From: Paraspadella gotoi
Lineage: Eukaryota; Chaetognatha
DNA length: 64,000 nucleotides
Assembly (NCBI GenBank): GCA_051294375.1
Contig: CM119266.1
Span: 8,456,606-8,520,605, forward strand
Direction of reading: 5' to 3'
Shown here: one piece after another, positions 53,654-64,000 of the stretch
Numbering within the stretch: position 1 is the first letter of the stretch
How the letters are laid out: each line of letters starts with the position of its first letter
Notes under the pieces: model-generated
What the model saw: only the letters and a program-made list of their open reading frames with translations
Database searches by the model: none
What the model was told of the DNA's origin: nothing
Position numbers and translations under genes: made by a program

Positions 53654-53892
53654 AAAACGCAAGGCCCGCTCCTCCTCGCGCAAATTCAAATCGGAAATTC
53701 GCAGACAAAAGATGAGAGTCGCGAGTTCGACGACAGATGTCGCTGGACGATCGAGTAGATACGGCAGTACAGCGACGTCTGCTGATGAATGTAATGAGGA
53801 CAGGGAGAACCGTCGGCATGCTGAAAAGACAAAGAGAGCTCATACTGACGGAGCAAGAAGTCCAATACAGCAGATCGTCGTAGGACCCAAGC
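53654..53892 (+). CDS. phosphatase tail exon 6, version B
   Basis: Shares the start (KRKARSSSR to TTDVAG) and the end (IVVGP) with version A, but the middle is RSSRYGSTATSADECNED to DGARSPIQQ. It is 239 nt against 176, a difference of exactly 21 codons, and both versions keep phase 2 in and 1 out. Confidence 0.7.
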
Positions 53893-53964
53893 GTAAGGAA
53901 TGAATGCTCTCTATAAAATAAATAAATGATTCGGTATCTTTAGTTTTGTTTCCAATTGTTGCAG

Positions 53965-54096
53965 GCCTTCAACCCGGAGAGGATCGTCCGCGAGAGTTCG
54001 AAAGACGGCGGCGACGAATCCTCCTTCGATTCGAGTCTCGATTCGACGCTCGACTCTTCATTCGAAGACCCGGGGCGTCAAGAGGAATTCCTGCAG
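53965..54096 (+). pseudogene. phosphatase tail exon 7 (copy B), +1 base
   Basis: 132 nt against 131 in copy A: an extra A in a TTCGAAAGAC context shifts the frame. Likely a sequencing indel, otherwise a disabled copy. Confidence 0.6.
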
Positions 54097-54232
54097 GTTT
54101 GTTTTCTATTTTGTTTTGTAATTCATGGCTCTGTTTTGTTTTTGTAATTCGTTGATGTCATATTGTATCAGTTTAGGAGTTCGTTGGTCCGTTTTTGAGT
54201 TCGTGGATTTTTTTTTTTTTTGTATAATGTAG

Positions 54233-54427
54233 CCAATTACCTCGGCATCCCTCAACCAGGTCGTGGCTCAACTGGAGAGCGCCTACTCTCGACGCGCCGC
54301 CTCCTCTCGCGAAGACGTCTCCGTCGGCGGCGCCAAATCTCCGCGGAAACGATCGTCGATCACCTACGACGACCTCAACGCCCTCGGCGCCGCTTTCCGC
54401 GACCCTTGCGCCAAAAGGCTCCTCAAG
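54233..54427 (+). pseudogene. phosphatase tail exon 8 (copy B1), -1 base
   Basis: 195 nt against 196: one C lost in the GACCCC run, giving DPCAKRLLK in place of DPLRQKAPQ. Confidence 0.6.
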
Positions 54428-54765
54428 GTGTGCTCTCTCTATTAAATAATTTAAATTTTATAGCTGGTTTTTACTGGTGAGCTGGCTTTTACTTTGTCAT
54501 AGACATAGAAAATCATAATTTTATTTTGAATAAAAAATTTACATTCGTTAAATAAGTACAATTTAGTTTACTTACTTTGGAGTTTGGACAATATTAGATA
54601 ACATTGTTAGATCCTCTAAGATTTTAATGAGATTCTCTGACAATAAAGTTTAATAACTTGGCTTTAATGATATATATATATATATATATACTTTAAAGTT
54701 AATTTTAAAATAATAAAATAAATAACTAAATTATAAATTCGTCTCTGTGACTTTCTGTCCCTTAG

Positions 54766-55226
54766 TCGCCGCCTCAACGGACGATCTCAGCCTTCCATCC
54801 ACCAAAGTATCACGCGTCGCAGAAAGAGTCAATTCGTCCCGAGATCTCCGCGCCGGCCACTCCAACGCTTCGTCGAGGGATCTTCGCGCCGGCCATCCCA
54901 ACGCTTCGTCCAGAGACCTGAGAGACAAACAGCCCAATATTGTTTTTTATTTTAAACCGGAAACGGTCTTCGATAACAACAACGACCACGATGACGAAAA
55001 AGAAAACAACGACCTTATTCGTATCTCCGTCACGACCGACGAAGGCGGCCGACCCACGACCGACAATGCCCGACAACACCCCCTCCCCTGGCCCTCAAAC
55101 AACGATAACGAGATCGATCCTGTCGTCAGTTGGTCTTCAAAAAACGACAACTTTGTCGGTCGGAACGAAATCCCGTCGGTTTGCGACGCCAACGGAAATC
55201 AACCGCCAACGATTTGCGAGGATCGG
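54766..55226 (+). CDS. phosphatase tail exon 9 (copy B1)
   Basis: 461 nt, open throughout (153 codons). The middle is acidic (NNNDHDDEKENNDLIRISV). Three single-base insertions relative to copy A sum to one codon. Confidence 0.65.
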
Positions 55227-55726
55227 GTAAGATTTTGTAATATTATTATTAGTATTAGTAATATGTAATAGTACATATTAAGTTTGTCAATGCCACGAAA
55301 CTTGGTTCAGGTAATCAGGATGTTATTGCCCGACTACTTATGATACTTAGAACAGTTGATGTGTGATCATTGATGAGGGAAGCGTTCTTTACACTTTTCA
55401 TTCTTCAAATTTTGTGAATAAAATTTTCAACAATAAGAATTAGAACCAAGTAGTGCTTCTACTTCAAATGATACTTACATTAATTTTGTTAAATATAAGT
55501 TAATAGTCCGTACGTTTCTCCGGAGCATATTAATAATTAAATGTTACGTTAACAAAAGAAATAATATTTCTTTTCCCCGATTCTCAAAATATTTCCATCT
55601 TTATTTCTATAATCAAGTATTTTATGTTAATTCCCCAGATTTCTGAGATGTCAATATTGTATCAGTTTAGAGTTCGTTGGTCCGTTTTTGAGTTCGTGGA
55701 TTTGTTTTTTTTTTTGTATAATGTAG

Positions 55727-55921
55727 CCAATTACCTCGGCATCCCTCAACCAGGTCGTGGCTCAACTGGAGAGCGCCTACTCTCGACGCGCCGCCTCCTC
55801 TCGCGAAGACGTCTCCGTCGGCGGCGCCAAATCTCCGCGGAAACGATCGTCGATCACCTACGACGACCTCAACGCCCTCGGCGCCGCTTTCCGCGACCCT
55901 TGCGCCAAAAGGCTCCTCAAG
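55727..55921 (+). pseudogene. exon 8 (copy B2), -1 base
   Basis: Same one-base loss as copy B1. Confidence 0.55.
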
Positions 55922-56261
55922 GTGTGCTCTCTCTATTAAATAATTTAAATTTTATAGCTGGTTTTTACTGGTGAGGCTGGCTTTTACTTAGTCATAGACA
56001 TAGAAAATCATAATTTTATTTTGAATAAAAAATTTACATTCGTTAATAAGTACAATTTAGTTTACTTACTTTGGAGTTTGGACAATATTAGATAACATTG
56101 TTAGATCCTCTAAGATTTTAATGAGATTCTCTGACAATAAAGTTTAATAACTTGGCTTTAATGATATATATATATATATTATATTACTTTAAAGTTAATT
56201 TTAAAATAATAAAATAAATAACTAAATTATAAATTCGTCTCTGTGACTTTCTGTCCCTTAG

Positions 56262-56720
56262 TCGCCGCCTCAACGGACGATCTCAGCCTTCCATCCACCA
56301 AAGTATCACGCGTCGCAGAAAGAGTCAATTCGTCCCGAGATCTCCGCGCCGGCCACTCCAACGCTTCGTCGAGGGATCTTCGCGCCGGCCATCCCAACGC
56401 TTCGTCCAGAGACCTGAGAGACAAACAGCCCAATATTGTTTTTTATTTTAAACCGGAAACGGTCTTCGATAACAACAACGACCACGATGACGAAAAAGAA
56501 AACAACGACCTTATTCGTATCTCCGTCACGACCGACGAAGCGGCCGACCCACGACCGACAATGCCCGACAACACCCCCTCCCTGGCCCTCAAACAACGAT
56601 AACGAGATCGATCCTGTCGTCAGTTGGTCTTCAAAAAACGACAACTTTGTCGGTCGGAACGAAATCCCGTCGGTTTGCGACGCCAACGGAAATCAACCGC
56701 CAACGATTTGCGAGGATCGG
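56262..56720 (+). pseudogene. exon 9 (copy B2), +1 base
   Basis: 459 nt; the frame stops at 56602 (LALKQR, stop), unlike copies A and B1. Confidence 0.6.
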
Positions 56721-57105
56721 GTAAGATTTTGTAATATTATTATTAGTATTAGTAATATGTAATAGTACATATTAAGTTTGTCAATGCCACGAAACTTGGT
56801 TCAGGTAATCAGGATGTTATTGCCCGACTACTTATGATACTTAGAACAGTTGATGTGTGATCATTGATGAGGGAAGCGTTCTTTACACTTTTCATTCTTC
56901 AAATTTTGTGAATAAAATTTTCAACAATAAGAATTAGAACCAAGTAGTGCTTCTACTTCAAATGATACTTACATTAATTTTGTTAAATATAAGTTAATAG
57001 TCCGTACGTTTCTCCGGAGCATATTAATAATTAAATGTTACGTTAACAAAAGAAATAATATTTCTTTTCCCCGATTCTCAAAATATTTCCATCTTTATTT
57101 CTATA

Positions 57106-57130
57106 NNNNNNNNNNNNNNNNNNNNNNNNN
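57106..57130. other. 25-N gap
   Basis: Exactly 25 N in intron 9 of copy B. Confidence 1.
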
Positions 57131-57159
57131 TAATCAAGTATTTTATGTTAATTCCCCAG

Positions 57160-57265
57160 ATTTCTGAGAAATCTTCTCCGATCATCTCTTCTCAATCTCA
57201 CGTCCGTCGACCTCTTCCACAGTCCATCTCTTCGTTCAGCAATATTCTAGAAGTCAGCTCGCCAG
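57160..57265 (+). CDS. phosphatase tail exon 10 (copy B)
   Basis: 106 nt, identical reading to copy A. The probable last exon follows at about 57415-57670, with indels relative to A. Confidence 0.6.
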
Positions 57266-57699
57266 GTTTGTCATTTCCCAGTCTGTTGTTGCCCGGTTTA
57301 TGGTTGCCCTCTCTCTCATCGTTATTTCTGTTGTTGCCATTTCTGTGTATGCGTCAGTTGTCAATTAGACAGACTGACAGAATTAATCATTTTGATATGA
57401 ATTTTGGGGAAAAAAAGGAAGCCCACCGGGCGTCGAGGGCAGCGGCCGAGATTCTCCGGCAGCGGCGTCGGCGGCGTCAGCGGCGTCGGCCCCGGGCGGA
57501 CTCTACGCAGCGGCGTCGGCGTCCTTCCACGCCCTCTGCTCCAAGTGACGGTCCGGGGATGAAGGGCGATACGTGGGTTTTCTCTGCTGCTTCTTCGCCT
57601 TCGAGAATTTCGGTCGGAGGCCAAAAAACAAAAGACGCGATCCCAACAACTCAGGACAAAAGAGCAACGGGGATTGAAACGATAAACTTTTTTTATACT

Positions 57700-60690
57700 T
57701 TGTTAAAAAAATTAAGTTGACTTAGTAAAAGATGTAAATGAAAACTTAGTAGAAAAGTTTTTTCTGTTTTTTTTTTTTTTTTTTACAAATTTTAAGCAGC
57801 ATAAGTTTTTCTAGATATACATCCCCTTTTCTTATTATTAACATTCTGTTCAATGAGCTTCTTTGATCAGTTTTACTCTAAAACCAAATTTAATATGATC
57901 ATGAAAAGTTAGTGTAATACTTTATATCACTTTGAAAACAGTTGATCGATTCTTGTTGAAAATGTTACAATGGTTGTTTGATAAATAGATTTTTAATTTA
58001 ACATATCAACTATTTTTAGTAATCGAGAGATTTAAATGTTGATTTGAAATAGAATATAATTAAATTATCCAAGCACAAAAAAATCTGTTAAAACTTTACT
58101 CTGCATGAGTTATAAAAAGACAAAGTTTCAAAGTCTATTATTTTCTACTATCTCTACATTTTCTCAAAACTATTGCTATCTATTGCAAAAAGCAATCTTG
58201 TGGTTGTTACTCTTTGTTTTTTTTTCGTGCTTCAATTCTATAAATACAGAATTTTAAAAAAATATACTTTATAAAAATATTAAAAAAATATTTTTTAAAA
58301 AAATGTTTAAAAAGACAAAATTTCTTTTTAAACTGAAAAATTTTCTTGTGTATGATTATTTTAATTATAAAATTAAAACAGCTAAAAAGATATTTGTTAA
58401 AGGAAAATAATTGATTTTATTGTTTTTAGGGAACTAAAAATACAAACAAAACAATAAAAAACGAAGAGTGATGATCCAAAACTGCATGTGATTTTTTTTT
58501 AAAAAAGAAGCTTTTGACGGTTCATGAGAGCATGTGTCAGAACCCGAGCATCGCCCTTCATCCGAGCAACCATGGATTATGTTTATGGTTACTGTCAAAA
58601 TGTACTTTGCTTACATAATAAGAACATAATGTACTTATGAGGCTTGTACCAGTATGTTTAGATCTGAAGCGAAGGATGAGTATTTTGTGAGAAAAAAAAT
58701 TGAATCATGTTTTAAAAGTCTTTCAGTATTTAGAAATGGTAGTGACCGAAAAGTAAAGCTATGATTACTTTAAAATAGATTTAAGCATTTGGATTACGAT
58801 TTGAATACTGGATTTAATAACAACATACACAGAGTCATTTACATCCTTCTTGTTTTATCAGCCCGGAACATCTCGATCAGAAAGTCTTTTCCTGTACCTG
58901 GTTTCATAATAGCCTTTTACAGAAGTTTTATCGGGGCTTTTGTTGTATGTCTCACATTGTAGTTTTTGATACTCCATGTTATACAGTAAGCTTTTTGCTT
59001 ATCGCATTTTTATAGCTCATTTTAAAGTGTGTTAACTGTTGTAGAAAGTACCACCAATGTTATTTCCGATTAAGGATTATAATTACATCTTTTTAATATT
59101 AATACATAGACTATCAGGCAAAACGTTTCAAAATTACCTGCGTTACCTGAATTTGTTTTGCTATTTATTAGTTTTTTAGCTAACGCACAACGTAAAAATA
59201 CTACTTTAAAAAATTTAATTACTTTTTATCAAAGCAGTCAGTTAATTTTTATATTTTTAGGTTAACTATTCTAACACTTTTTTAATATTTAACATAAATT
59301 AGTACTTTTTTGCCTTGATTTTCTATTTGCTTTTTTTAGCTTATTACTTTTCTATTCTTTAATAGGGAAAATTTTTATCACAATAAAGTGATTGCTCCAA
59401 AAAAAAATTTCTGAAATAACTGAGAAAAATGTAGGTAGGCTTGCTAATCTCATTATATGTGTTGTAAGCATAATATTACAGAATCAGGTTCATAAGTCTA
59501 TAAATCAAAATTTAATTGCAATGATTTATTCAAAAAATTTGAATAAATGCTATTTTTTTAATGCTGTCGGTAACTAACCATCTTCATTGGACAACATAAT
59601 AACTATTACCCAGAGATACTCTCTGCCACAAGCTTTATGAGAATAGTAGCTCTAATTTCAAATAAAAGAGATATTTTACCAAAAAATATAAATCATTCTT
59701 GTTGCACTATAATTAAATTCAAAAATTGTAAAACCAGAACCAAATAAAAATTTGAATAGTGCATTTTTTTTACTTTTATATTGTTCACATTTTGTAACAG
59801 TGTGCAACTTGTATGTGCCTGAATACCGATAAAACTCAACTCTTCCATTTTTACCTACATAAATAATAATGAACCTGCTTTTTGTAAACCATTACAAAAT
59901 ATTACATTGGCAAATGTTAAATGTACAGTCACTGGCTTAATAGATGTGTCTTTTTTCTCCAATTGTTCTGATTTAATGAGTTCAAAGTTAGAATTAAAAA
60001 CTTACAAATAAAATTATTAACTCTGAGAGATAATTTGCTATTGGACCAACAACATCTATGTACTTACCTTCATTGGCACTTCCTTAATTTTTTTAAAGAA
60101 TAAAATCTTTTGATATCAAACATTTTATTTGCAAAAGTAACAATAACAGTACAATAGTTTTTTCCCACAACACTACTCAAAATTGACGAAATAATAACAA
60201 AATGATTTTTTTTCGGAAAGTAGCGTTCAGTAAGAGACATATATTTCAGTTATAAAAGGAACCATAGCACGAAGGTTGACCTTAAAGCACCGCGTGTTAT
60301 TGTTTATCTGTAAAGCTCCTTCTAATCTAAGAAAAAATCAGTAAAATACTATCTTCATCGTTACTACTCATTCTAAATTTTCGTAACATAGTGCCGGTTG
60401 AGAACCGCAGGAAGATATAGCGGTTCTGCCAGATAAATTAAAAAGTAAATGCACTTGAGGATTAACAGTTCTTTACAGATGTTCATGAAAAAATATTTTT
60501 AACAAATTAAAGTCATCATATAGTTTTAATTTTGAGGGTTATTGTACTGATAAACTGAATTTTTCTATTCTAATTATTCAAATTAGTTTTTACTGCATCA
60601 TTGTCTTTTGTTAATATTACTGGAATGCTATACAAAAAGTTGAATAACCTTTTCTATTTGTCTGTCTCTTTTATTTTCATTTTTGTTTTT
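57700..60690. other. AT-rich intergenic DNA, copy B
   Basis: Counterpart of 46126-49140; no gene supported. Confidence 0.7.
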
Positions 60691-60785
60691 AAAAAAAAAC
60701 TTTCATGAAAATTCAATTTCAATTTCCGTGGACGCCGACGCTAAACCGTAGACAACTACGATTGACGTCATCAGTAACTTCGCGA

Positions 60786-60786
<1 letters not shown>

Positions 60787-60864
<78 letters not shown>
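60787..60864 (-). repeat. (AG)n right after the stop of the right-hand gene
   Basis: Perfect (CT)n on the plus strand; in copy A the same tract (49228-49323) is interrupted several times by TCTT/CCTC. Confidence 0.9.
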
Positions 60865-60869
<5 letters not shown>

Positions 60870-63800
60870 CGTAATCCGCCTCTAGATCTCTCGCGAGAGC
60901 GAAGTTGTTCGGGCGCGGTCGTCGGCATTTTCCCCGCGGCGACGACGACAACGACGACGACGCCGCCGCCGAAGATTTTCGTCGCCGTTCGTCGTCGCGT
61001 CGATGTTTCGTCGTCGCGATCGTCGTCGCGGCGACGTCGTCGTCTTCGTCGTCGTCGTTGTGCACGGAGCGCGAGCGGCGATCCGTGTGCATGAGGCGAC
61101 GGCGGCGACGAAGGCGGGACGAAGCGACGCGCTCGGCGGACCTTTCGCGGTTGTATTCAAAGTCTAGCGGTCGGCCGCGGTCGCGCGCGTGGTCGCGCGT
61201 CTGATGACGTGGTTCCGTAGGAGTAGAGTGGTCGCGACGGTGGGTTTGACGCTTGGCACGCTTGGAACGGGCGTCCAATGAATCGTCAAAGGAACGGTTA
61301 CGGGTTCGAGCGTCTACATAGCCGTGCAGTAACGAGCGGTTCTTCTCTTTGCTGTGATCGCGACTGTTACTGTGGTAACGACTTTTGTGGCGAGTGGCAT
61401 CGGTTATGAGATCAGCGGAATCATTGAGGGCGAAGGTTTCCAGTTTTTTAGCGACGGCGGAAAGAATCTTCGATTGGGGATCGGTGTGATAACTGGCAAA
61501 TGGACGGACGAATTTGCAAAAGAAAGAAAGGTACAAAAATAGCGGTAAGTGTCCCGTAAATGAAGACTACTATCCGTAATTTCTGAGCCCCCCTCAGCAG
61601 CAATGCAACGGGTCCTACGCTCGGGGTTTTCCAGGCCCCCAAGGCGGTTTACGGCCGTCCTCACGCTTCCCGGAAGGTAGGTACCATCGGGGATCGATTC
61701 CGGTACCTAATGGTAATGAGCCGATGGTATTACTCAATGTTACTTCAAATGATCCTAAGAACTGGCAAATTTACTAATTGACCTGCCAATTAGAAATACT
61801 AGACCATGGATAAAAACTAAACGTTTACTTACAAAAAAAAATCTGCAGCATTTTTGTTCACAACTCACGCTCACCAGTCTCCATTGGCGCGCCGACTTTT
61901 GCTGTTTGCCACGAAGGAAGTGTCCTCGGTGTCGCCCAACTCCCACGAAATATCTGTTCCGCTCAAATTGACCTGCGAGTTTTGATGCCGATACTTGCGA
62001 TGCTTCTTCTGTTGATGTTTGCGATTGTTGTCATGGTGACGTTGATGATGATCGTCGTCGAGATCGAAAGAGGAATCTCGGGCGTCGATTGTCGCGCTGA
62101 AAGTCATCGATCCCGTCGGGTGAGAGGCAGAGTTGAAGACACTGCTGTGGTAGCCTGTCATAAAAAAATAATAACTTTGATACGAGTTTAAGATAAGTTT
62201 AAAACGAAATACTAGAGACTTCAACCTTTAAAGTTAAACTTCAATATATGTACAGTGTACTAGAAACTTCTGAAAACAAACAAAAGCCAAAAATTGATTT
62301 ACCAGAAGTGAGTGATGTATTCTTTCTCGACAATATTCTTCTCTCCTTTTCCTCTTTTTTAATTTTTTTCCCATTTTTGTTGTTCTCGTCGAAAACATTG
62401 ATGATCAATGACGCCGATTGTGCTTTGTCTGGCTGGAGTTTTGTCGCGTTGTCAAAATCCCAAGACCTCGCAACTTCATTTGATGATTTATTGTTATTAT
62501 TCGCTTTGTCCTTGCTCGAGTCGGGCCGACTGAGTCGCTTATCAAAGGCGTCCCTCGCGGCCAAAAATCGTTTGTTCAATTTGGCCTTTTTTGTCCAGCG
62601 AAACCGTTTAAAGGTCGGGGAGACGGGAGCCGACTTTTCCGCCTTGATATCAAGGGGTCTGAATGAAAACATGAGATTTATTGCTACGTTAAAGTCGGTT
62701 TAAACAGTAAGTGTTCAAAACTACCTGCCCGATAGTCTCTGTTTGTCATTCACTCTTAAATGATCCACTCTGTCCAAGCTTGAAGCTCTTTGTCGAGTTG
62801 CAGCTTCCGGATTAGACGCGACAGACATAGGCGAGATTGCTCTCGAACCAATAGCAGACGCTATCGCAGAACCCGTGGCAGTAATCCCAGAGCTTAATCC
62901 AAACCCGGGCATTCTACTTCCCTGTTTTCTACCGCTTCGAGCAAATTTGTGTCTTTTGAAAGCCGCGGTGCTGTCGAAAGATGCGCTGGCCAGTGGGTCC
63001 GCGGTATTGTCATCTCCAGGACTCTGAGATGTTCCATTAAATCCTGGTTTAGGAGTATTGATGCCGCCGGATCCGCCGCACTCTTCGTTGGTGAGTTCGT
63101 GACGAACGATTCCGCTGAAGATGAGCTCCTCCTTTTCCTCCTCCGCATCTTCAGTGTCTTCGGGGTCATCGTCTCTCGATAGTAGAGTCGTTTCGGTGTT
63201 GCTGCTTCGCTTCCGTCGACGCCATTCGTCTCCCCCTTCCAGGATGATTACGTGGGACTCGTCATCCAAGTCGATAGACCTTTTCCAAGTTGCGGCGGCT
63301 GACGGTCCCGTTTCTTGATCGATACTGGGATAGCAAGATCGCGACAACCGACCGTCACGACGGCCAAAAGATTTTTTCTTGACTTGACTTTTCTTGTGGA
63401 CTTTGACGTCGTCGTCGTCGTGAGATCGTGGGCGTCGTTTGTTGGGACTGTGGTGGACTTTATCTGTGGATTGGTTCTGAAAAAAATATATATATATTTA
63501 CTTGACGATGTCGCTGAACAAACCAGTCATTTTGGAGATAGAATTTAATCAATGTACAACAATTAGTAGGGTACAAGTAATATTTTATTTCTAGTTATAG
63601 GCTATTAAACCTATGAATGAAAATAACAATAAATAAAAATAAACATAAATATAAAATCAATAAAAAATGTTTTGATAAATAAATGTTTTAAAATCTAAAA
63701 CTTAAAATAGTAAAAAAAAAGGAATTTTGTAATTTTCATAAAAACAAAACTCAAAACAAAACAAAAGAAAACTCAAAACGAAACAAAACAAAACGAACCT

Positions 63801-64000
63801 TTTGGCTCGGAGTCTTTCTCCCAGTTTCCCATCCGGCCTCATCGCCGGAATCATCAACGTATCCGGAATTCTCGGCGCAGACTCTTCGATCGAGGGGTCG
63901 ATTCTTAGCGGCGCGCCTTCCTCCCGCCTTCTTTCCTTGATGACGACGACGGAGACTCTGGCGGCCGCAGCCACTGGCGCCGTTGATGGAGCAATTGGAG
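60865..64000 (-). CDS. 3' part of an unrecognised gene for a charged, disordered protein
   Basis: Minus-strand exons: 64000-63799 (partial), 63476-62725, 62658-62303, 62154-61875 and 61492-60865. Phases (0, 2, 1, 2) all match and every junction is GT-AG. The protein, more than 700 residues here, is Ser/Arg/Asp/Lys-rich: GYVDDSGDEAGWETGRK, VKVHKKSQVKKKSFGRR, a SESSDDD-like acidic part, PVSPTFKRFRWTKKAKLNKR, MTFSATIDARDSSFDLDDD, ISWELGDTEDTSFV, DPQSKILSAVAKKLETFALN, and a long RS/RD-rich end finishing DLEADYV. I recognise no domain. The repeated pSer-like and basic motifs suggest a scaffold or nuclear protein, but that is a guess. It converges on the phosphatase gene. Confidence 0.7.
61560..61740 (+). 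mobile_element. possible tRNA-derived SINE fragment
   Basis: A GC-rich patch in the last intron of the right-hand gene contains GGATCGATTCC, close to the pol III B-box (GGTTCGANNCC), inside a small hairpin AGGTACC/GGTACCT. No clear A-box or poly(A) was found. Confidence 0.25.
63477..63798. other. AT-rich intron of the right-hand gene
   Basis: No feature other than A/T-rich runs. Confidence 0.8.

Larger units (their letters stand above)
54154..57105 (+). repeat. tandem duplication of exons 8-9 inside copy B
   Basis: Unit of about 1.49 kb (54154-55646 and 55647-57105). The junction falls nine bases into exon 10 and jumps back into intron 7. The second unit ends at the 25-N gap. Confidence 0.85.
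52976..61403 (+). repeat. segmental copy B of exons 5-11 region
   Basis: Second copy of 43013-49880, continuing into unique sequence of the right-hand gene. It differs by single-base indels, mostly in homopolymers, by exon 6, and by an internal tandem duplication. Confidence 0.9.

Noticed and set aside
1-64000. CRISPR arrays, bacterial operons, rRNA or tRNA genes
   Set aside because: No spaced palindromic repeats, no cloverleaf I could complete, and gene structure is plainly eukaryotic.

Overview
This is nuclear DNA of a eukaryote, most likely an early-branching animal such as a sponge. Genes are split by GT-AG introns, non-coding DNA is AT-rich and full of (AG)n/(CT)n and (GAC)n/(GTC)n arrays, and there are DNA-transposon and LINE remains. 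The species call is inference; no marker gene is present.

Layout. 1-7.2 kb: gene-poor, several minisatellites. 7.2-8.15 kb (minus): an intronless EamA/DMT-type membrane transporter. 11.95-46.1 kb (plus): a DUSP22/DUSP15-like dual-specificity phosphatase. Its 21-nt first exon encodes MGNGMNK, and its second exon lies 20.4 kb downstream. That first intron holds, on the opposite strand, a giant Roco GTPase gene (16.8-23.7 kb), an unassigned GC-rich exon (24.2-24.7 kb), and a ten-exon leucine-rich-repeat gene (25.1-30.9 kb). It also holds a complete non-autonomous hAT-like foldback transposon (29.4-30.4 kb, 8-bp target duplication).

The Roco protein is the best candidate for a little-described system. 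I read two MBT-like repeats, LRRs with an EF-hand-like insert, Roc GTPase, COR and two TIR-like domains. Two small 3' exons complete a C-terminal CSIM farnesylation (CaaX) motif.

34.9-61.4 kb is structurally confused. It contains two near-identical copies (A 43.0-49.9 kb, B 53.0-61.4 kb) of phosphatase exons 5-11 plus the tail of the next gene, an inverted copy of phosphatase exon 4, and an intron-4 segment seen in both orientations with all four junctions present. The two halves of one LINE are also here. Three N-runs of exactly 25 bases lie inside it. The simplest reading is that two haplotypes, differing by an inversion of the LINE-carrying segment, were joined end to end during gap filling. 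Single-base indels between copies fit poor polishing. Even so, exon 6 differs strongly between copies while both versions stay in frame.

60.9-64.0 kb (minus): the 3' part of an unrecognised gene for a charged, disordered protein, running off the right edge.
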